Assembly (NCBI RefSeq): GCF_000005505.3
Contig: NC_016133.3
Coordinates: 31,365,008-31,429,007 of the forward strand
Direction: 5' to 3'
Source of the DNA: Brachypodium distachyon
Lineage: Eukaryota > Streptophyta > Magnoliopsida > Poales > Poaceae
DNA length: 64,000 nt
Below the pieces are notes generated by a model, which saw nothing but the letters and a program-made list of their open reading frames with translations, was not told the origin of the DNA and did not search any database. Within the stretch, counting starts at the first letter, position 1. Each line of letters opens with the position of its first letter. Below, piece by piece: positions 46,875 through 58,928 of the stretch. The translations under genes were made by a program, and so were the position numbers.

Positions 46875-48092
46875 CAAGCGGGAGTAACGATCGCCCACTC
46901 AAAGAAGGCGACCAAGCTTCGAATCCTGTCGCACAGGCACCATCTTCCCGAAGCACCTCGCGATGATGTTGTGACATCCCCCCTCGCTGATCTTGGCCTC
47001 GTAGTCATGGTGCCCTGGCCGCCGTACGGACATATCAGCTGCGTGGCCCACAACGCCGCCCTTTCCTCGGAAAAAGTCGCTGAAAAAGACAGGCCCAAAA
47101 CTGTTAAGTACCTTCACAAGGGAAAACAATCAAGGCGCGAAGGGGAGAGGAGCGCCACTCATGTGCGGTGACGACTTGAGGAGGACGGAAAGATCGAAGG
47201 ATCCCAATCTCGGACCTCGGACGACTCCTCATCATGAAGCGTCCCGCCATCACCATTTCTCCATGAGGTCACGAAAGCTCCTCTTGGCCGACACTTCCTT
47301 GATCTTGGCCACCTTCCAGAGGTCGGCCGACCGAGGATCGCCAGGGTGGGATGCCTCCCTAAGACCTCCGGCCCCAGAGTGCCGGGGGAGATCACCCGTG
47401 TGCTGAAGACAGGTCTTCGAAGCCCGAAGAAGAAACCACAGGGACTCCCACTTGACGAACAACTTCTCCGCACTCTTCCCCGGCATGAGCAGGAAGTCGT
47501 CCCCAAAGCCGGAACGAAGCCTCAGGTTCACCGAACCAAAGGTGCTCAGAGCAAAGCCGTCCGGGTTGAGCAACTCCCTCACCTCCACGGTGAAGTAGAA
47601 CAGCAGAAGCCTCATCAAGGGCTCCTCGTGAAGCACCATCTCGCACAGCCACCTGAAAACATTCAACCTCACGATCGTCGACGGGTGAAGCTGGGCCAAC
47701 TCGATGCCATACGTCTTCAGGAACTCCAGCAAGAATGGGTGAACAGGCACACACAGGCCGGCATGAAACCAGGCCGAGAATGCCACGATGCATCCCGGAC
47801 GCCGCCTCTGGTCGAACCTCACCTCCTCACCGTTAGGCAGGATACCATTCCGCTTGGGGAAGTACCCCGCCTCCTCCAGCTGGACAAGATCCTCGGGGCT
47901 CATCGACGAAGGAAGGAGGTGGTCGTGCGCCCAACCTCCGCCATCCACGGGCACTTTCGGAACCAAGGAAGGGCCACCGCGAGGGCGGAAGGAAACCTTC
48001 TTCTTCCGCGACGGTCGGTTCGCCGCAAGCTGCGCCACCGAAGACCCCCTCGCTGGCTCGCCCACCGGACACACGGCATCGGTTCCTGCCAT
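46875..48092 (-). pseudogene. outer element antisense ORF, 5' part
   Basis: The start ATG is at 48090-48092. 280 codons are open to a TGA at 47250. A basic segment (RPSRKKKVSFRPRGG) is followed by a conserved globular part: LPSSMSPEDLVQLEEAGYF, FSAWFHAGLCVPVHPFLLEF, YGIELAQLHPSTIVRLNVF and KLFVKWESLWF. It shares the SxxxHxxL...VAQLHPTS/LAQLHPST core with the inner element's antisense protein. Downstream to the insertion point the frame is broken, with acceptor-like sites (for example TCTTTTTCAG near 47080) that may mark further introns. It continues across the nested element at 33272. Confidence 0.75.
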
Positions 48093-49989
48093 CTCGCCTG
48101 CAAAAAAGACCCGCCAAAAATTCGTAAAGCACGGAAAATCTCAGAAAAGGAGGAGCAACAGGGGTGCTGCAGCCCTCGCCCGCAAGATGCTCGACAAAAT
48201 GTCCGCGTTCTACCACCGGTACCCGCACAAACACCATGCCGCGCCAAACGCCGCACTGCGCCCGCACCTAAGCCTCGTCGCACCGCATCGGGATTCTACC
48301 GCGTCCGCGCCCATGCTCTGCCGCGCGCCCCGCCGCGCCGCGGCCCGGCTCTGCCGCGTGCCCTCGCTCGCGCTCTGCCGCCCCGCGCCCGCTCTCTGCC
48401 GCCCGCACGCGCACCTAGCCGCGCCGCGCTGCGCCACACGGGCGCTCTGCCGCCCGCGCCCGCGTGTGCACCGGGCCGTGTCGTGCCCACGTCGCGCTCC
48501 GTCACCGACGCCCGCGCACCCCCGGGCCGCGCCGTGCCCCGCCAACGCCCGTGCGCCTCCCGCCACGCCAAGGCCAAGGAAGGGCCAAGCCCACGACCAC
48601 ATCGCGCCCCGGCGTGCGCGCAGCCACGCCACTCCCTCACCTCACCGAGCCAAGGCCAACCCGCGCGGAGACACGCCTGCTTCCACGCGTAGAAGCGACG
48701 TCCCGGGAGCGCTCAACAGAATGCCCACAAGGGTCGCCCATTCAAGAAACGTCAAAAAACAGCGCCACCGGGCTTCCTCCTACCTTCGCACAAGCAAGGA
48801 AGGCGCGGCCGACGACGAGGCTCACCCGGGAACACTTGGAGGCACGATCGACACCGAGCTCCGAGTGGCCTCGCTCGCGCTCCACGTCCCCACGAAGGCT
48901 CAGAGATGGAGAGCTTCCGCGGTAGCACCGCGGCAACCAACGCAACCTCCGTCGTGAGCGGGAAGTGGCTAGTGCCCCTGCGGAGCTCCCTACTACACCA
49001 ACCTCTCGAAGAAATGTCGGGCGCCGCCGAACTCGTCTTCGACGCCGGACAAATCAAACAAGCATGGTGTAAGCTCCTCCTGTGGATGGGGGTTCCATTT
49101 TATAGGCCACCGGAGCTCCTTGGCATCCGGGTCGGGCCAATGGCGGGGCGACACCTCGCCGTCCTTCCACCCAAAGAACAGGCCAAGAAAGAAGAAAGAA
49201 ATGCGAAGAAGGAGCACCACTTTCCCTAAAGGAGGCCGGCCTGGCCAAAGGGGGGCGTCCCGCGCACGGACCACGCGTCCTCGCCGCGTCGGCATCACCT
49301 CCAGTGACGAACGCCGGCAGCAAAAGCAAGGCCAAGGGGACCCTCCCTGTACGAAGGAAGAAGAAGGTCCCCGGCCGTCCGATCTAGGGCGCCCGGCCAC
49401 CCACAACCGTCGGATCTTCTTTACTTAAACCGAACCGGTACCGGGCTCCAACTGGGCCGCGGCCCGGTAATGGCCCAGGAAGTTGGCCGGAATAAAAAAA
49501 AAGGAAGAGGCGCGCCCGAGGGCGGCCCAGCTCGCGCGCAAGGCCAGCCTGAGGCGGCCCAGCTGGCCCAGGCGGCCGATGAGGCTCAGGAAAATTGCAA
49601 AAGAGCCCAAAATCGTGGGGAAATTGCCAATAAGACCCTGGAAATTTCGGGGAGGCCCGTAAGGCCCCTGATATTTGCAAAAAAGTCCTCCGGGACACCG
49701 GATTTCTCACAGAGAGGCCCCTGGGGTCCCGGTTTTGCTAAAAATACCCTCCGAAACTCGATTTCTCGCAGAGAACGCCATCATGGGCATGGAATCTCCC
49801 CACAACGCCTCCAAGACTTCCATTTTTTGCAGGAAAAACACCAAGTACCTCCGTTTCTCACAAGGGAACCCATCGGGGTATCCGTCAAGGGACACCGTCA
49901 TGAACCCAAGAGCGAAGAAAAAGATCAAAGATCTCGCACCGGAGGTTGACCCGAAGGCATTCTCAATGCCTCCAGCTCAAGGGGGCTAC
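48093..49989. other. outer element 3' spacer and polypurine tract
   Basis: Very GC-rich, compositionally biased DNA (48240-48680, repeated GCCGCGCGCCC-type strings) gives long chance frames on both strands. At 49610-49870 there are degenerate repeats of about 60 bases (GGCCC...ATTTGCAAAAA, CCCTC..GGATTTCTC). The purine tract AAGGGGGCTAC ends at 49989. Confidence 0.6.
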
Positions 49990-50824
49990 TGTTGTAGTAA
50001 AATAAAACCCTTAATCCTACGTGGCGACGACCAAGTCAACATTCCGCAAGCACGAGTCAAAGACACCTACGTGACGCAGTCAATCCTACGTGGCAGAGGA
50101 AGACTAGTCAACGAGTCAAACCTCTCATGCCATGGTCAAGGGGTCAAATGAGCTAGAGTGGGGGGCAAGAAAAGTGAGAGGAGAGAGCCATTGGTCCATG
50201 GTGGACCATGGACCAAGACCTACTTTTCTCACATGGTGCACACAAAAGTTATGTACCAAAAGAGCTACTTTTACCCTTTTGCCCCCACTTTTCTCTCTCC
50301 CTCAAGGGTAGCCATGGTCATTTGTCATAGACCCCTAGGCTATAAATACCCTTCCATGGGGGCATGTATCACTCACTCTCAACTTGAATAAACTCAAGGG
50401 GAGAGGGCTAGAGCCTCTTGCAAAGAGCTCTAGTTTCGAGATCCGGGAAGACGCGTTCGGCCCGGACTCGAAAGAGAAGTGGTTGGGTTAGAGTTCCGAG
50501 GGTATCCTAACCTCGATAATTGGAAAGACGCGTTCGGTCCAAGTACGAGGCGGCCTCGACGAACCTCTCGCCAAAAGGTGTCTTGGGAAGATTCGCTCGG
50601 CCCAAGCCCTAGGCTAACAACCCCCTCGAAGTCTTTCCTAACATAGAATTAAGTCGCACCAGCAGGGTCGACCAAACTTATTCAAAAAATATCGACGTGT
50701 CAACTTGTCAAAGTGTACGGCGACCTTCGCTATAAGGCCGGCGTACACGCCGTACCTTTATCACCGTACTTGTGCCATCGAGCATTGACACCCCTTACTC
50801 TAATTGTTGTCGAGAACAACAACA
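49990..50824 (+). repeat. 3' LTR of the outer gypsy element
   Basis: TGTTGTAG...ACAACA; TATAAATA at 50341-50348; followed by the TCTAC duplication. Confidence 0.93.
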
Positions 50825-50829
50825 TCTAC

Positions 50830-51678
50830 AAACATTCAGGTTGACGAAACTTCACTTTTCGGTTCCCCAAAATTCTTAATGTTCGTCCACATCAAAATTA
50901 CTCTTATTGTTTTGTTGCATATGTGTTATGAATGACAAAGTCGTTGTGTCTTACGATATTCATATTTTCTTTTTTCATTAATTCATATTAGTATCATTTT
51001 CTAACATCATATCCAGATCGCGGCAACTCGCGGAGAATCGCCAAGGCCACTTCAATTACGCACTACTGAATCCGCGTCTCGCATGCATGCATACATGAGC
51101 TTATTATTCCTACCCACGGAAGGAAGCACGTACGCGACACGTCAACGGTCAAGATTATTTTTGGAGGGGTAATAGCTAATAAGAGTAACCATAGATCCAA
51201 AAAATTGCCCTCTTGGGTTTGTCCACACGCACTTGCCCACGACCCATGCTACCTTTTCAGTCCAAGGGACATCCGATAAAAAAAACGGCCCGCTCGGCGT
51301 AGGCGTCCTTGAAATTAGGCACCTTCCAGTTAAGGCGCATTTTAACGATCGTTGGACCCTAGCAAGATGTGCAACTGCACATTTGTCTGCAAAGTACGTA
51401 CATGGAGCGACTCAACGAATTCTTGGTGACTTGAAAAATCATCCTGGCACTTGGACTCGGTAATTTCAAACAGACTTCGATTTTTTTTTACCAACCTTAG
51501 ACACTTAAAACAAAACCGGAAAGTGCCGAACTACAGTGGTGGCCGTAATTCTGCATGAGATAAGACTACCAGTGACTGACATTACGCATAATCGATCGAC
51601 AAGGCCACTTCAAGTTCGCCACGCATGCATGCATGAGCTTATTATTCCTGCCCACGGGCCACGGAAGCACGTGACACG
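50830..51678. other. 3' flank of the 51679 gene, with duplicated segments
   Basis: 51041-51152 is an imperfect direct copy of the gene's immediate 3' flank at 51598-51677 (AAGGCCACTTCAA, CGCATGCATGCAT, GAGCTTATTATTCCT, CCCACGG). 51310-51580 is the duplicate of 23340-23760. No gene. Confidence 0.65.
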
Positions 51679-52254
51679 TCAAGCGTCGGACCAGGTGATG
51701 GGCACGACCCCGTCGTCGGTGTCGAGCCCGAGCGCCTTCCACACCGCGGGCGACCCGTCCACGACGTTGTTCGCGCACGGCGGCTCGAAGTTGTGCTCGT
51801 CGTCGCAACCGCGGGTGGAGTCGCACTCGTCCACGACCTTGGCCGTCGTGGTCTTCCCGCTGGCGGCCCGGATCACGACGCGCTTCCCGCACCTGCCCCC
51901 GCCGTCGTACCACCCGGTGGAGAGCGCCACGACGGGCTCGGAATCGGCGTGGAACTTCTCGTCGCACTCGGACCTCCCGCCGCCGTCCCCGCCGTCCGCG
52001 AAGCTGTTGAGCGTGAGCACGGCCCGCGTGCGGCCCGTGACCCGCGAGGAGCACGCGAACGTCTGGTACCGCTGCCCGTCCACGCAGCACTCGGAGCCGT
52101 TCTCCGGGTTGCAGGTGCCCGATTTGCCCCGGATGGTGCCGCTCGGGTTGCACGTCTGGAGGAGGGCGCGGGCAGGGAAGCCGGCCGTGGCTAGAGATGA
52201 GGGGAGAACTAGGAGGACGAGGAGTGCGTAGTAGGACAGAGGAGCAGCAGCCAT
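51679..52254 (-). CDS. kiwellin (full-length, 191 aa)
   Basis: A secreted Cys-rich protein. The signal peptide is about residues 1-24 ([14 protein letters not shown]). The N-terminal kissper-like module carries Cys35, 48, 56, 57 and 68 ([24 protein letters not shown]). The barwin-like double-psi barrel follows from about 77: [72 protein letters not shown]. Ten Cys are seen. Unlike the 8-21 kb paralogues it keeps the N-terminal module and the HNFEPPC loop, which are normal for kiwellins. Family members are apoplastic; one maize member inhibits a smut-fungus chorismate mutase. It is intact and single-exon, with a TATA box 77-86 bases upstream. Confidence 0.93.
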   Translation of the reverse strand: MAAAPLSYYALLVLLVLPSSLATAGFPARALLQTCNPSGTIRGKSGTCNPENGSECCVDGQRYQTFACSSRVTGRTRAVLTLNSFADGGDGGGRSECDEKFHADSEPVVALSTGWYDGGGRCGKRVVIRAASGKTTTAKVVDECDSTRGCDDEHNFEPPCANNVVDGSPAVWKALGLDTDDGVVPITWSDA

Positions 52255-52330
52255 GCTTGGTTACTTCACTTCTGCTAGACGGCTGGTTGCAGTGCAGCTA
52301 GTGCTGTGTGTGCTGTGTGTAGGCGCCAGC

Positions 52331-52340
52331 TTTTTATAGC
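52331..52340 (-). promoter_or_regulatory. TATA box of the 51679 kiwellin gene
   Basis: GGCTATAAAAAGC on the minus strand. Confidence 0.72.
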
Positions 52341-52390
52341 CGCGGGCTGGGCGACGTAGGGAGCGGGCAAAAGGTTTTGATTGGTCGGTT

Positions 52391-52452
52391 GACGACTGAA
52401 ACTTCCGGTCGTCTCCCTGTAGACGACTGAAACTTCCGGTCGTCTCCCTGTT
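52391..52452 (-). repeat. two perfect 31-base repeats in the kiwellin promoter
   Basis: 52391-52421 and 52422-52452 differ only in the last base. Each unit starts GACGACTGAAAC and contains CCGGTCGTC, so GACGAC and GTCGTC form a small inverted repeat within each copy. They lie 50-110 bases upstream of the TATA box, a position suited to transcription-factor sites; none is recognised. Confidence 0.85.
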
Positions 52453-53785
52453 GATTGAACCTTCAGATTGGGCCATATCTGCATGCATTGCATTAATTGT
52501 GCCATGACTTTGGTGCTAACTGGAGGAGATTAGTACGATCTGCGACTGTGTACAAACTGCACCAAAGGTGTTACGCAGAAGTGCGCCTAATCCTAGCTAG
52601 TTGAACAGAAGCTAGCTGGGAAAACAGTCGTCAAATTAACTGTATCGCGCTGAGGAAATTGATCGGATAGGTGAAATAAGCAGCTAACTGATTGACCAGA
52701 GTAGTATTGAAGAATTAACGTCCCTTATGAAGAATTAACTGATAGGTGAAAGAGAGAGGCAAAAGCTTTCTCTTATTTTCTTTCATTGAATAAGAAGAAA
52801 GCGAAAACTAGGCTTCAAGTGCATAACACAAATTCACCAATTTTTACAGCGGGTGAGAACTTCTACACCTATTGAACTTTGAGGGCAAATATTTTGTTTT
52901 CTGTATTTCAAATTCTGGACAACTGAAGGCCCAAGGCCTACTGTACGTAGGCCCTGATCACGTGATGAAGACAATGAAAACTTTGGCGGCGTTCGCGGCA
53001 GATTTGCTCAACTTGTATTGAAAGGCCCGTATATGTGACAAAAGCCGTTTGGTTACAAGGGGCCCAAGTAATGTATATACACGCGATAGTTATATGCAGG
53101 AAATGAGCAATCCAACAAGATTCACAGATAGAATTTTCTACTTCATCAAGCCGGCCGGCAAGTCCACCGTGGCGGGCGGGCGCCCTTGCCTTCGAGATGT
53201 GACTTCTGAGCACGGGCATGTGTTTTTTATTCGTAGCGAAAGCTTGAATCTTGGATTCTTGGATCTCCTCGGGGATTTATGTCCATGGCGGTGTCCTCCG
53301 GCCGGCACAATCTGATCTTTGTGGTCAGGGATTAGAGTTTCAGGGGATACGTAGTTGTTAGCGCATTTTTAATGGTGACATGTCATCGATCGTCGGTTAG
53401 ATCATGCCGCGTCAATAAAATACTATGTGGAAGAATAATGCATTTTTGGTACAATTTCATACAATGTTGTACGCAAGGCAAGACAAAACTGCAGACAAGA
53501 AAGAGAGATGAGAAGGAGAAAATACAAGTACAGTACAAAATATACAATTATGGGCTGCGGTACGTAATTATATAATCTATAATCATTAGAGCATGTGAAA
53601 ATCATGTTTAAAAATTTCAAAAACTTCCTACAGAAGTAACATATGTTAGAGGTGTGATGCTCTGCAAACGTACAAAACTCAAATGCATTTGGGAAAATTA
53701 AAAAGAGAAATATACAAATAAAAAACGCCAAACCGTGAAGAATGAAGAACCACTATTCATGTTGAATTTGTTCTTTTTCCAACTA
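52453..53785. other. intergenic, no gene seen
   Basis: AT-rich; no supported feature. Confidence 0.5.
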
Positions 53786-53901
53786 CTTCCTCCGTCCCAC
53801 ATTCATTGTCTCAAATTTGTCTAAATATGGATGTATCTATGCCTAAAAGGCATCTAAATACATGTAATATTTTGACAATTAATATGGGATGACGGAGGGA
53901 G
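53786..53901. mobile_element. Stowaway-type MITE
   Basis: CTTCCTCCGTCCC at the left, GACGGAGGGAG at the right, TA on both sides (53784-53785 and 53902-53903), 116 bases, with the same internal strings as the 22828 element. Confidence 0.88.
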
Positions 53902-54040
53902 TATCTTTTTTTCGAAAAGGAGTGAGTCTCTCAGCCTCTGCGTCAATCGATGCACACAACCATATCATTAAAGTCTATCGTGCAAATCTCAGATATTACA
54001 ACTCAAAATGATAACAAGTTAGAAAAGAACACACCCCTCA

Positions 54041-54959
54041 TGGAAATTTGCCTAATATTGGCCATTCCCATTTAATTTAATCAAAAATTCCTGAAATGCT
54101 AGAGGCCTATGTGGCCCATTCATGCATGGCTTGAGGTGGGACAAATGTTTAGTCCCACATTGCTAGTTGAAGGGGAGTTTCATCACTTTATAAGGGGAGC
54201 TCTTCCACCACTTGGTAAATGGATGAGAAGGAGAAGGAGAGAGTCCCACACGCGCGCTCCTCCTCCTCCGACGCCCGCCTCGCCGCACGGGCCGAGTTCT
54301 TTTTGCCAAGCATGACTGAACAGGTGCACAGAAGCTGGTTGTTCGGCTGTGGCCGGGTTCACCTCCTGGCTCTTCGTTTCGCCTCCCATCGTTGCCTGTT
54401 CGCCTACTCATCTCGTGCCTATAAGAGAGAGAGGTCGCTCCTCTCCTCAGACGCACTTGGACACAACCACTTCACCTTCACTTCCAGAGCACTGCGCTGC
54501 CTAAGATCTTCCCCATCCCGTCTTGCGGCGTGCACTGCGAGCCCGGGACAGTAGGCCTCCGGAACCCCGCCTCTTCGAGTCCTGTACGGGAGAAGGGCGA
54601 TAAGGTTTTTGAGGAGCGCTATCGGCGCGACTACTGGCTTCATCACGGACTCCTTCACGGACGCCGACGACCGCTGCCCCAACGACGACTTCTTCCCTGA
54701 AGTCGAGAACCTCTTCCTCGACGACATGGCTGACCCCAACGCCAACACCAACGTCAACGCTGCTGCACTACTGTATGCTATCTTCCTATCCTTTCTTCAG
54801 TTTGTTCAGATCATGTCTCGGTTCATATGTTCTGCAGTTACTTGTGATTCTTGGTTGACTGTTTATCTGCAAGACTGCATGATTAGTTTATTTCTATTCA
54901 TGCTTTATCTACTGTTTATTTTGGTTACTACACTTGGTAAATTTCTCATATTCTCAACA
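54041..54959 (+). repeat. 5' LTR of the copia element
   Basis: Begins TGGAAATTTGCC, ends TTCTCAACA. Unusually, its last 350 bases are open in the gag frame (from 54609) and read straight into gag. Confidence 0.9.
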
Positions 54960-56312
54960 ATCCAAAAATCTTATTATAAGCAATTCAATCCAAGTGGTTT
55001 CGTTCCATCCGTGAAGCCACCACCCTTTGAGGGCGTGCATTACAAGAGATGGTGTGTGAGAGCAATCCTATGGTTTCAAAACATGGGCTGCTATAAGGCT
55101 ATCAATAGCAAACCTAAGAGAGAGCTTTCAGCTGTCCAAGAGGAAGTTTATGTGAAAACTGACTTCATGTTCAGGGCTGCTCTTCTCTCTGTCCTTGGGG
55201 AAAACATTGTTGAACCCTATATGTCATATGAGAATGGCAAGGACATGTGGGCTGCGCTCGAGGCCAAGTTTGGGGTCTCGGATGCTGGCAGTGAACTGTA
55301 TGTCATGGAGCAATTTTATGACTTTAAGATGTCTGATGACCGCTCCGTCGTTGAGCAGGCTCACGAGATACAGTCACTGGCCAAGGAGCTTGAGCACTTC
55401 ACCTGTGTGTTAGCGGACAAGTTTGTTGCCGGGAGCATTATTGCCAAGCTTCCTCCTTCGTGGAGGAACTTTGCTACTTCCCTGAAACACAAGAGACAGG
55501 AGTTTTCCGTATCAGGTCTCATTGGGACTCTTGATGTGGAAGAGAAGGCGAGAGCAAAAGACACACGTGCTCGAAGTGCTGAGGGAGGTTCAAGTGCCAA
55601 CTTGGTACAGAAAAAGAACTTCCAGCCCCACAAGTTCAAGAACAAGGGCAAGTTTGATGGCAAAGGAAAGTTTGATGGGAAAAACAAAGCCTCACAGTCT
55701 ACCAATTTCAAGAAGAAGACTGATAAGAAGAAAGGTGCTTGTCATGTATGTGGTGATCCTAATCACTGGGCTCCTGCTTGCCCAAACCGCTTTGACAAGC
55801 GTCAGCATGGGAAGAGCGGCAAGACCGCTAATGTTGTCATGAGCAACGTTGAGATGAAGGATGTTGGGTACGGTATATTACCTATTGTTCTTTCATTATG
55901 TCATTCTCCTGATTGGTGGATTGACACGAGCGCTAATGTACATGTTTGTTCTGATATTTCCATGTTCTCTTCATATCAGGTCGGGAGGGCTTTCTCCATG
56001 TTGATGGGGAATGGCTCACATGCTTCTGTTCATGGTGTTGGTACGGTCGATCTGAAGTTCACTTCGGGAAAGACCGTGCGCCTGAAGAACGTGCATCATA
56101 TTCCCTCCATCAATAAAAATCTTATTAGCGGATCGCTTCTGTGTCGTGATGGCTACAAGATTGTCTTCGAGTCCAATAAGTTTGTACTGTCTAAGTTTGG
56201 AACTTTTATTGGTAAAGGCTATGAGTGCGGAGGTTTGTTCTGCCTGTCATTGTCAGACATATGTAATAATGTTGTGAATCATGTTTCATGTGATCTTGAA
56301 TCTAATGTCTAG
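54960..56312 (+). pseudogene. copia gag and protease
   Basis: The frame is open from inside the LTR (54609) to TAG at 56310. Gag core: KPPPFEGVHYKRW near 55015, then MWAALEAKFG and LPPSWRNFATSL. The CCHC knuckle CHVCGDPNHWAPAC is near 55740. Protease WWIDTSANVHVC near 55915 (DTSA catalytic triplet). There is no recognisable primer-binding site or separate gag start between the LTR end and the conserved gag core, so the leader appears deleted. The TAG replaces the residue before HSRLCHVNFG of the integrase leader. Confidence 0.88.
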
Positions 56313-58928
56313 CATTCACGTCTCTGTCACGTTAATTTTGGTTGCATGACGCGACTAGCTAAATTGAACTTAATCCCTAACTTCACCACTGTCAAGGGAT
56401 CTAAGTGCCAAGCCTGCGTACAAGCAAAGCAACCTCGCAAGTCACATACGACTGCAGAGGTGAGAGATTTGGCACCACTAGAGCTCATACATTCACATCT
56501 CTGTGAGATGATATCTTGACAAAAGGTGGAAAAAAATACTTCATGACGTTGATCGATGATTCTACTAGATACTGTTGTGTGTATCTTCTGAAATCAAAAG
56601 ATGAGGCTTTGAGTTTCTTCAAAATCTATAAAGCTGAAGCAGAAAACCAACTTGATCGAAAGATTAAGAGGCTTAGGTCTGATCGTGGTGGAGAGTATTT
56701 TTCCAACGAGTTTGATTCTTTTTGTGCGGAACATGGTATAATCCATGAGAGGACGCCTCTCTACTCACCCTAGTCTAATGGGGTGGCCGAAAGAAAGAAC
56801 CGTACTCTAACAGATTTGGTTAACGCCATGTTAGATACATCGGGTCTCTCCAAGGAATGGTGGGGGGAGGCATTATTGACAACGTGTCATGTCCTAAACC
56901 GAGTTCCCACAAAGAACAAACAAATTACACCATTTGAAGAATGGGAGAAGAAAAGGTTAAAACTCTCTTATCTACGTACTTAGGGCTGTTTGGCAAAGGT
57001 TCATGTGCCAGTTCCCAAGAAGCGCAAGCTTGGACAAAAAACTGTAGATTGTGTTTTTCTGGGATATGCTTTTCGTAGCATCGGCTATAGATTCTTGATA
57101 GTAAAATCTGGAGTACCTGACATGCATGTTGGTACAATCATGGAATCGAATGATGCAACTTTGTTTGAGGATATATTTCCCATGAAGGATATGCCTAACT
57201 CATCAAATCAGGAGATACCTAGCTCATCAAGTCATGAATTGGCTACAAATTCTGAACCTACCATTCCAATGGAACGCCTTGAAAATCCTGAGGAGGATGA
57301 TAATGAAATTCCTAAAAGGAGCAAGAGACGGAGGATTGCAAAGTCTTTTGGTAATGATTTCGTTGTGTACCTCGTGGATGATACTCCCTCTTGTATTTCA
57401 GAAGCCTATGCATCTCCTGATGCTGACTACTGGAAGGAAGCAGTCCGTAGTGAGATGGACTCCATCTTAGCTAATGGAACATGGGAGATCACTGATCGTC
57501 CTTATGGGTGCAAACCTGTAGGATGTAAGTGGGTGTTTAAGAAGAAACTTAGGCCTGATGGTACTATTGAAAAATACAAGGCACGGCTTGTGGCCAAGGG
57601 TTATACCCAAAAGGAAGGTGAAGATTTCTTTGATACTTACTCACATGTAGCCAGATTGACCACCATTCGAGTACTACTCTCTTTGGCTGCCTCACATGGT
57701 CTTCTCGTTCACCAAAAGGACGTTAAGACGGCTTTCCTAAATGGAGAGTTGGACGAGGAAATTTATATGGATCAGCCAGATGGTTTCATAGTAAGTGGTC
57801 AAGAAGGTAAAGTGTGTAAGTTGTTGAAGTCTTTATATGGTCTTAAACAAGCACCTAAGCAGTGGCACGAGAAGTTTGAAATAACCTTAACCGCTGCAGG
57901 CTTTGTTGTAAACAAAGCTAACAAGTGTGTTTACTATCGCCATGGTGGGGGCGAGGAGTTATTCTCTGTTTGTATGTTGATGACATATTGATCTTGGGGA
58001 CCAACCTTACCGTGATTGAGGAGGTCAAGAATTTCTTATCTCAGTCTTTTGAGATGAAGGATCTAGGAGTAGCTGATGTTATCTTGAACATCAAGCCGTT
58101 GAGAGATGATGATGGTGGGACACTTTGCTTCAGTCTCACTATGTGGACAAGGTCTTGAGTCGTTTTGGGTATAGTGACTGCAAGTCTTCTCCAACACCGT
58201 ATGATCCTAGTGTGCTACTTCGAAAGAATCAAGGTACTGCTAGAGATCAATTGACATACTCTCAAATAATTGGCTCGCTTATGTATTTGGCTAGCGCGAC
58301 GGGGCCTGACATCGCTTTTGCTGTTAGCAAGCTCAGTCGATTTGTCTCAAATCCTAGGGATGATCATTGGCAACCTCTTTGAAAGAGTTATGCGCTATTT
58401 AAAAGGCACTGCAAGCTATGGGATCACTATACTAGGTATCCGAGGGTACTGGAGGGTTATAGTGATTCAAATTGGATATCCAATGCTGATGAGATAAATG
58501 CCACAAGTGGATATGTATTTACAGTTGGTGGTGGCGTTGTTTCTTGGAAGTCTTGCAAGCAGACCATCTTAACGAGGTCAACTATGGAAGCAGAACTCGC
58601 AGCATTAGACACAGCCACTGTTGAAGCAGAGTGGCTTCGTAAACTCTTGATGGACTTACCTATGGTTGAAAAACCTATACCCGCAATCCCAATGAACTGT
58701 GATAATCAAACTGTAATTATTAAGGTGAACAGTTCTAAGGATAAGATGAAGTCCTCAAGACATGTGAAGAGGAGATTGAAATCTGTCAGGAAAATGAGAA
58801 ACTCCGGAGTTATTGCGTTGGATTATATCCAAACATCTAAAAACCTGGCAGATCCCTTCACGAAGGGTCTATTACGCAATGTGATAGAAAATGCATCGAA
58901 GGAGATGGGTATGAGACCCACAATATGA
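56313..58928 (+). pseudogene. copia integrase, reverse transcriptase and RNase H
   Basis: Pre-integrase HSRLCHVN...CQACVQAKQ; integrase Asp in LIDDSTRY (about 56550), Asp in RSDRGGEY (about 56680) and Glu in GVAERKNRT (about 56790), with TAG at 56771 between the last two. Another TAG lies near 56981. RT from about 57440: KWVFKKKLRPDG, KARLVAKGYTQ, KTAFLNGELDEE, SLYGLKQAPKQW. YVDD (57973-57984) is reached only after a one-base loss near 57955. A second frameshift lies near 58120 and a stop near 58381. RNase [27 protein letters not shown], then the end at 58928. Confidence 0.9.

Larger units (their letters stand above)
24052..50824 (+). mobile_element. outer Tat-type Ty3/gypsy retrotransposon, split by a nested element
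   Basis: LTRs 24052-24882 (831 bases) and 49990-50824 (835 bases), both TGTTGTAG...ACAACA, with identical 5-base flanks TCTAC (24047-24051 and 50825-50829). Order: 5' LTR, PBS, gag, protease, RT, RNase H, second RNase H, integrase, antisense ORF, polypurine tract, 3' LTR. The second RNase H and the antisense ORF 3' of pol are features of the Tat lineage. The nested element 33273-46874 splits the antisense ORF. Removing it leaves about 13.2 kb. Coding parts carry several stops and frameshifts, so it is not autonomous now. Confidence 0.95.

Noticed and set aside
47346..48957. Two long overlapping plus-strand frames (448 and 389 codons)
   Set aside because: They are low-complexity Arg/Pro/Ala translations of a very GC-rich spacer and of the reverse of the outer antisense ORF; no domain.
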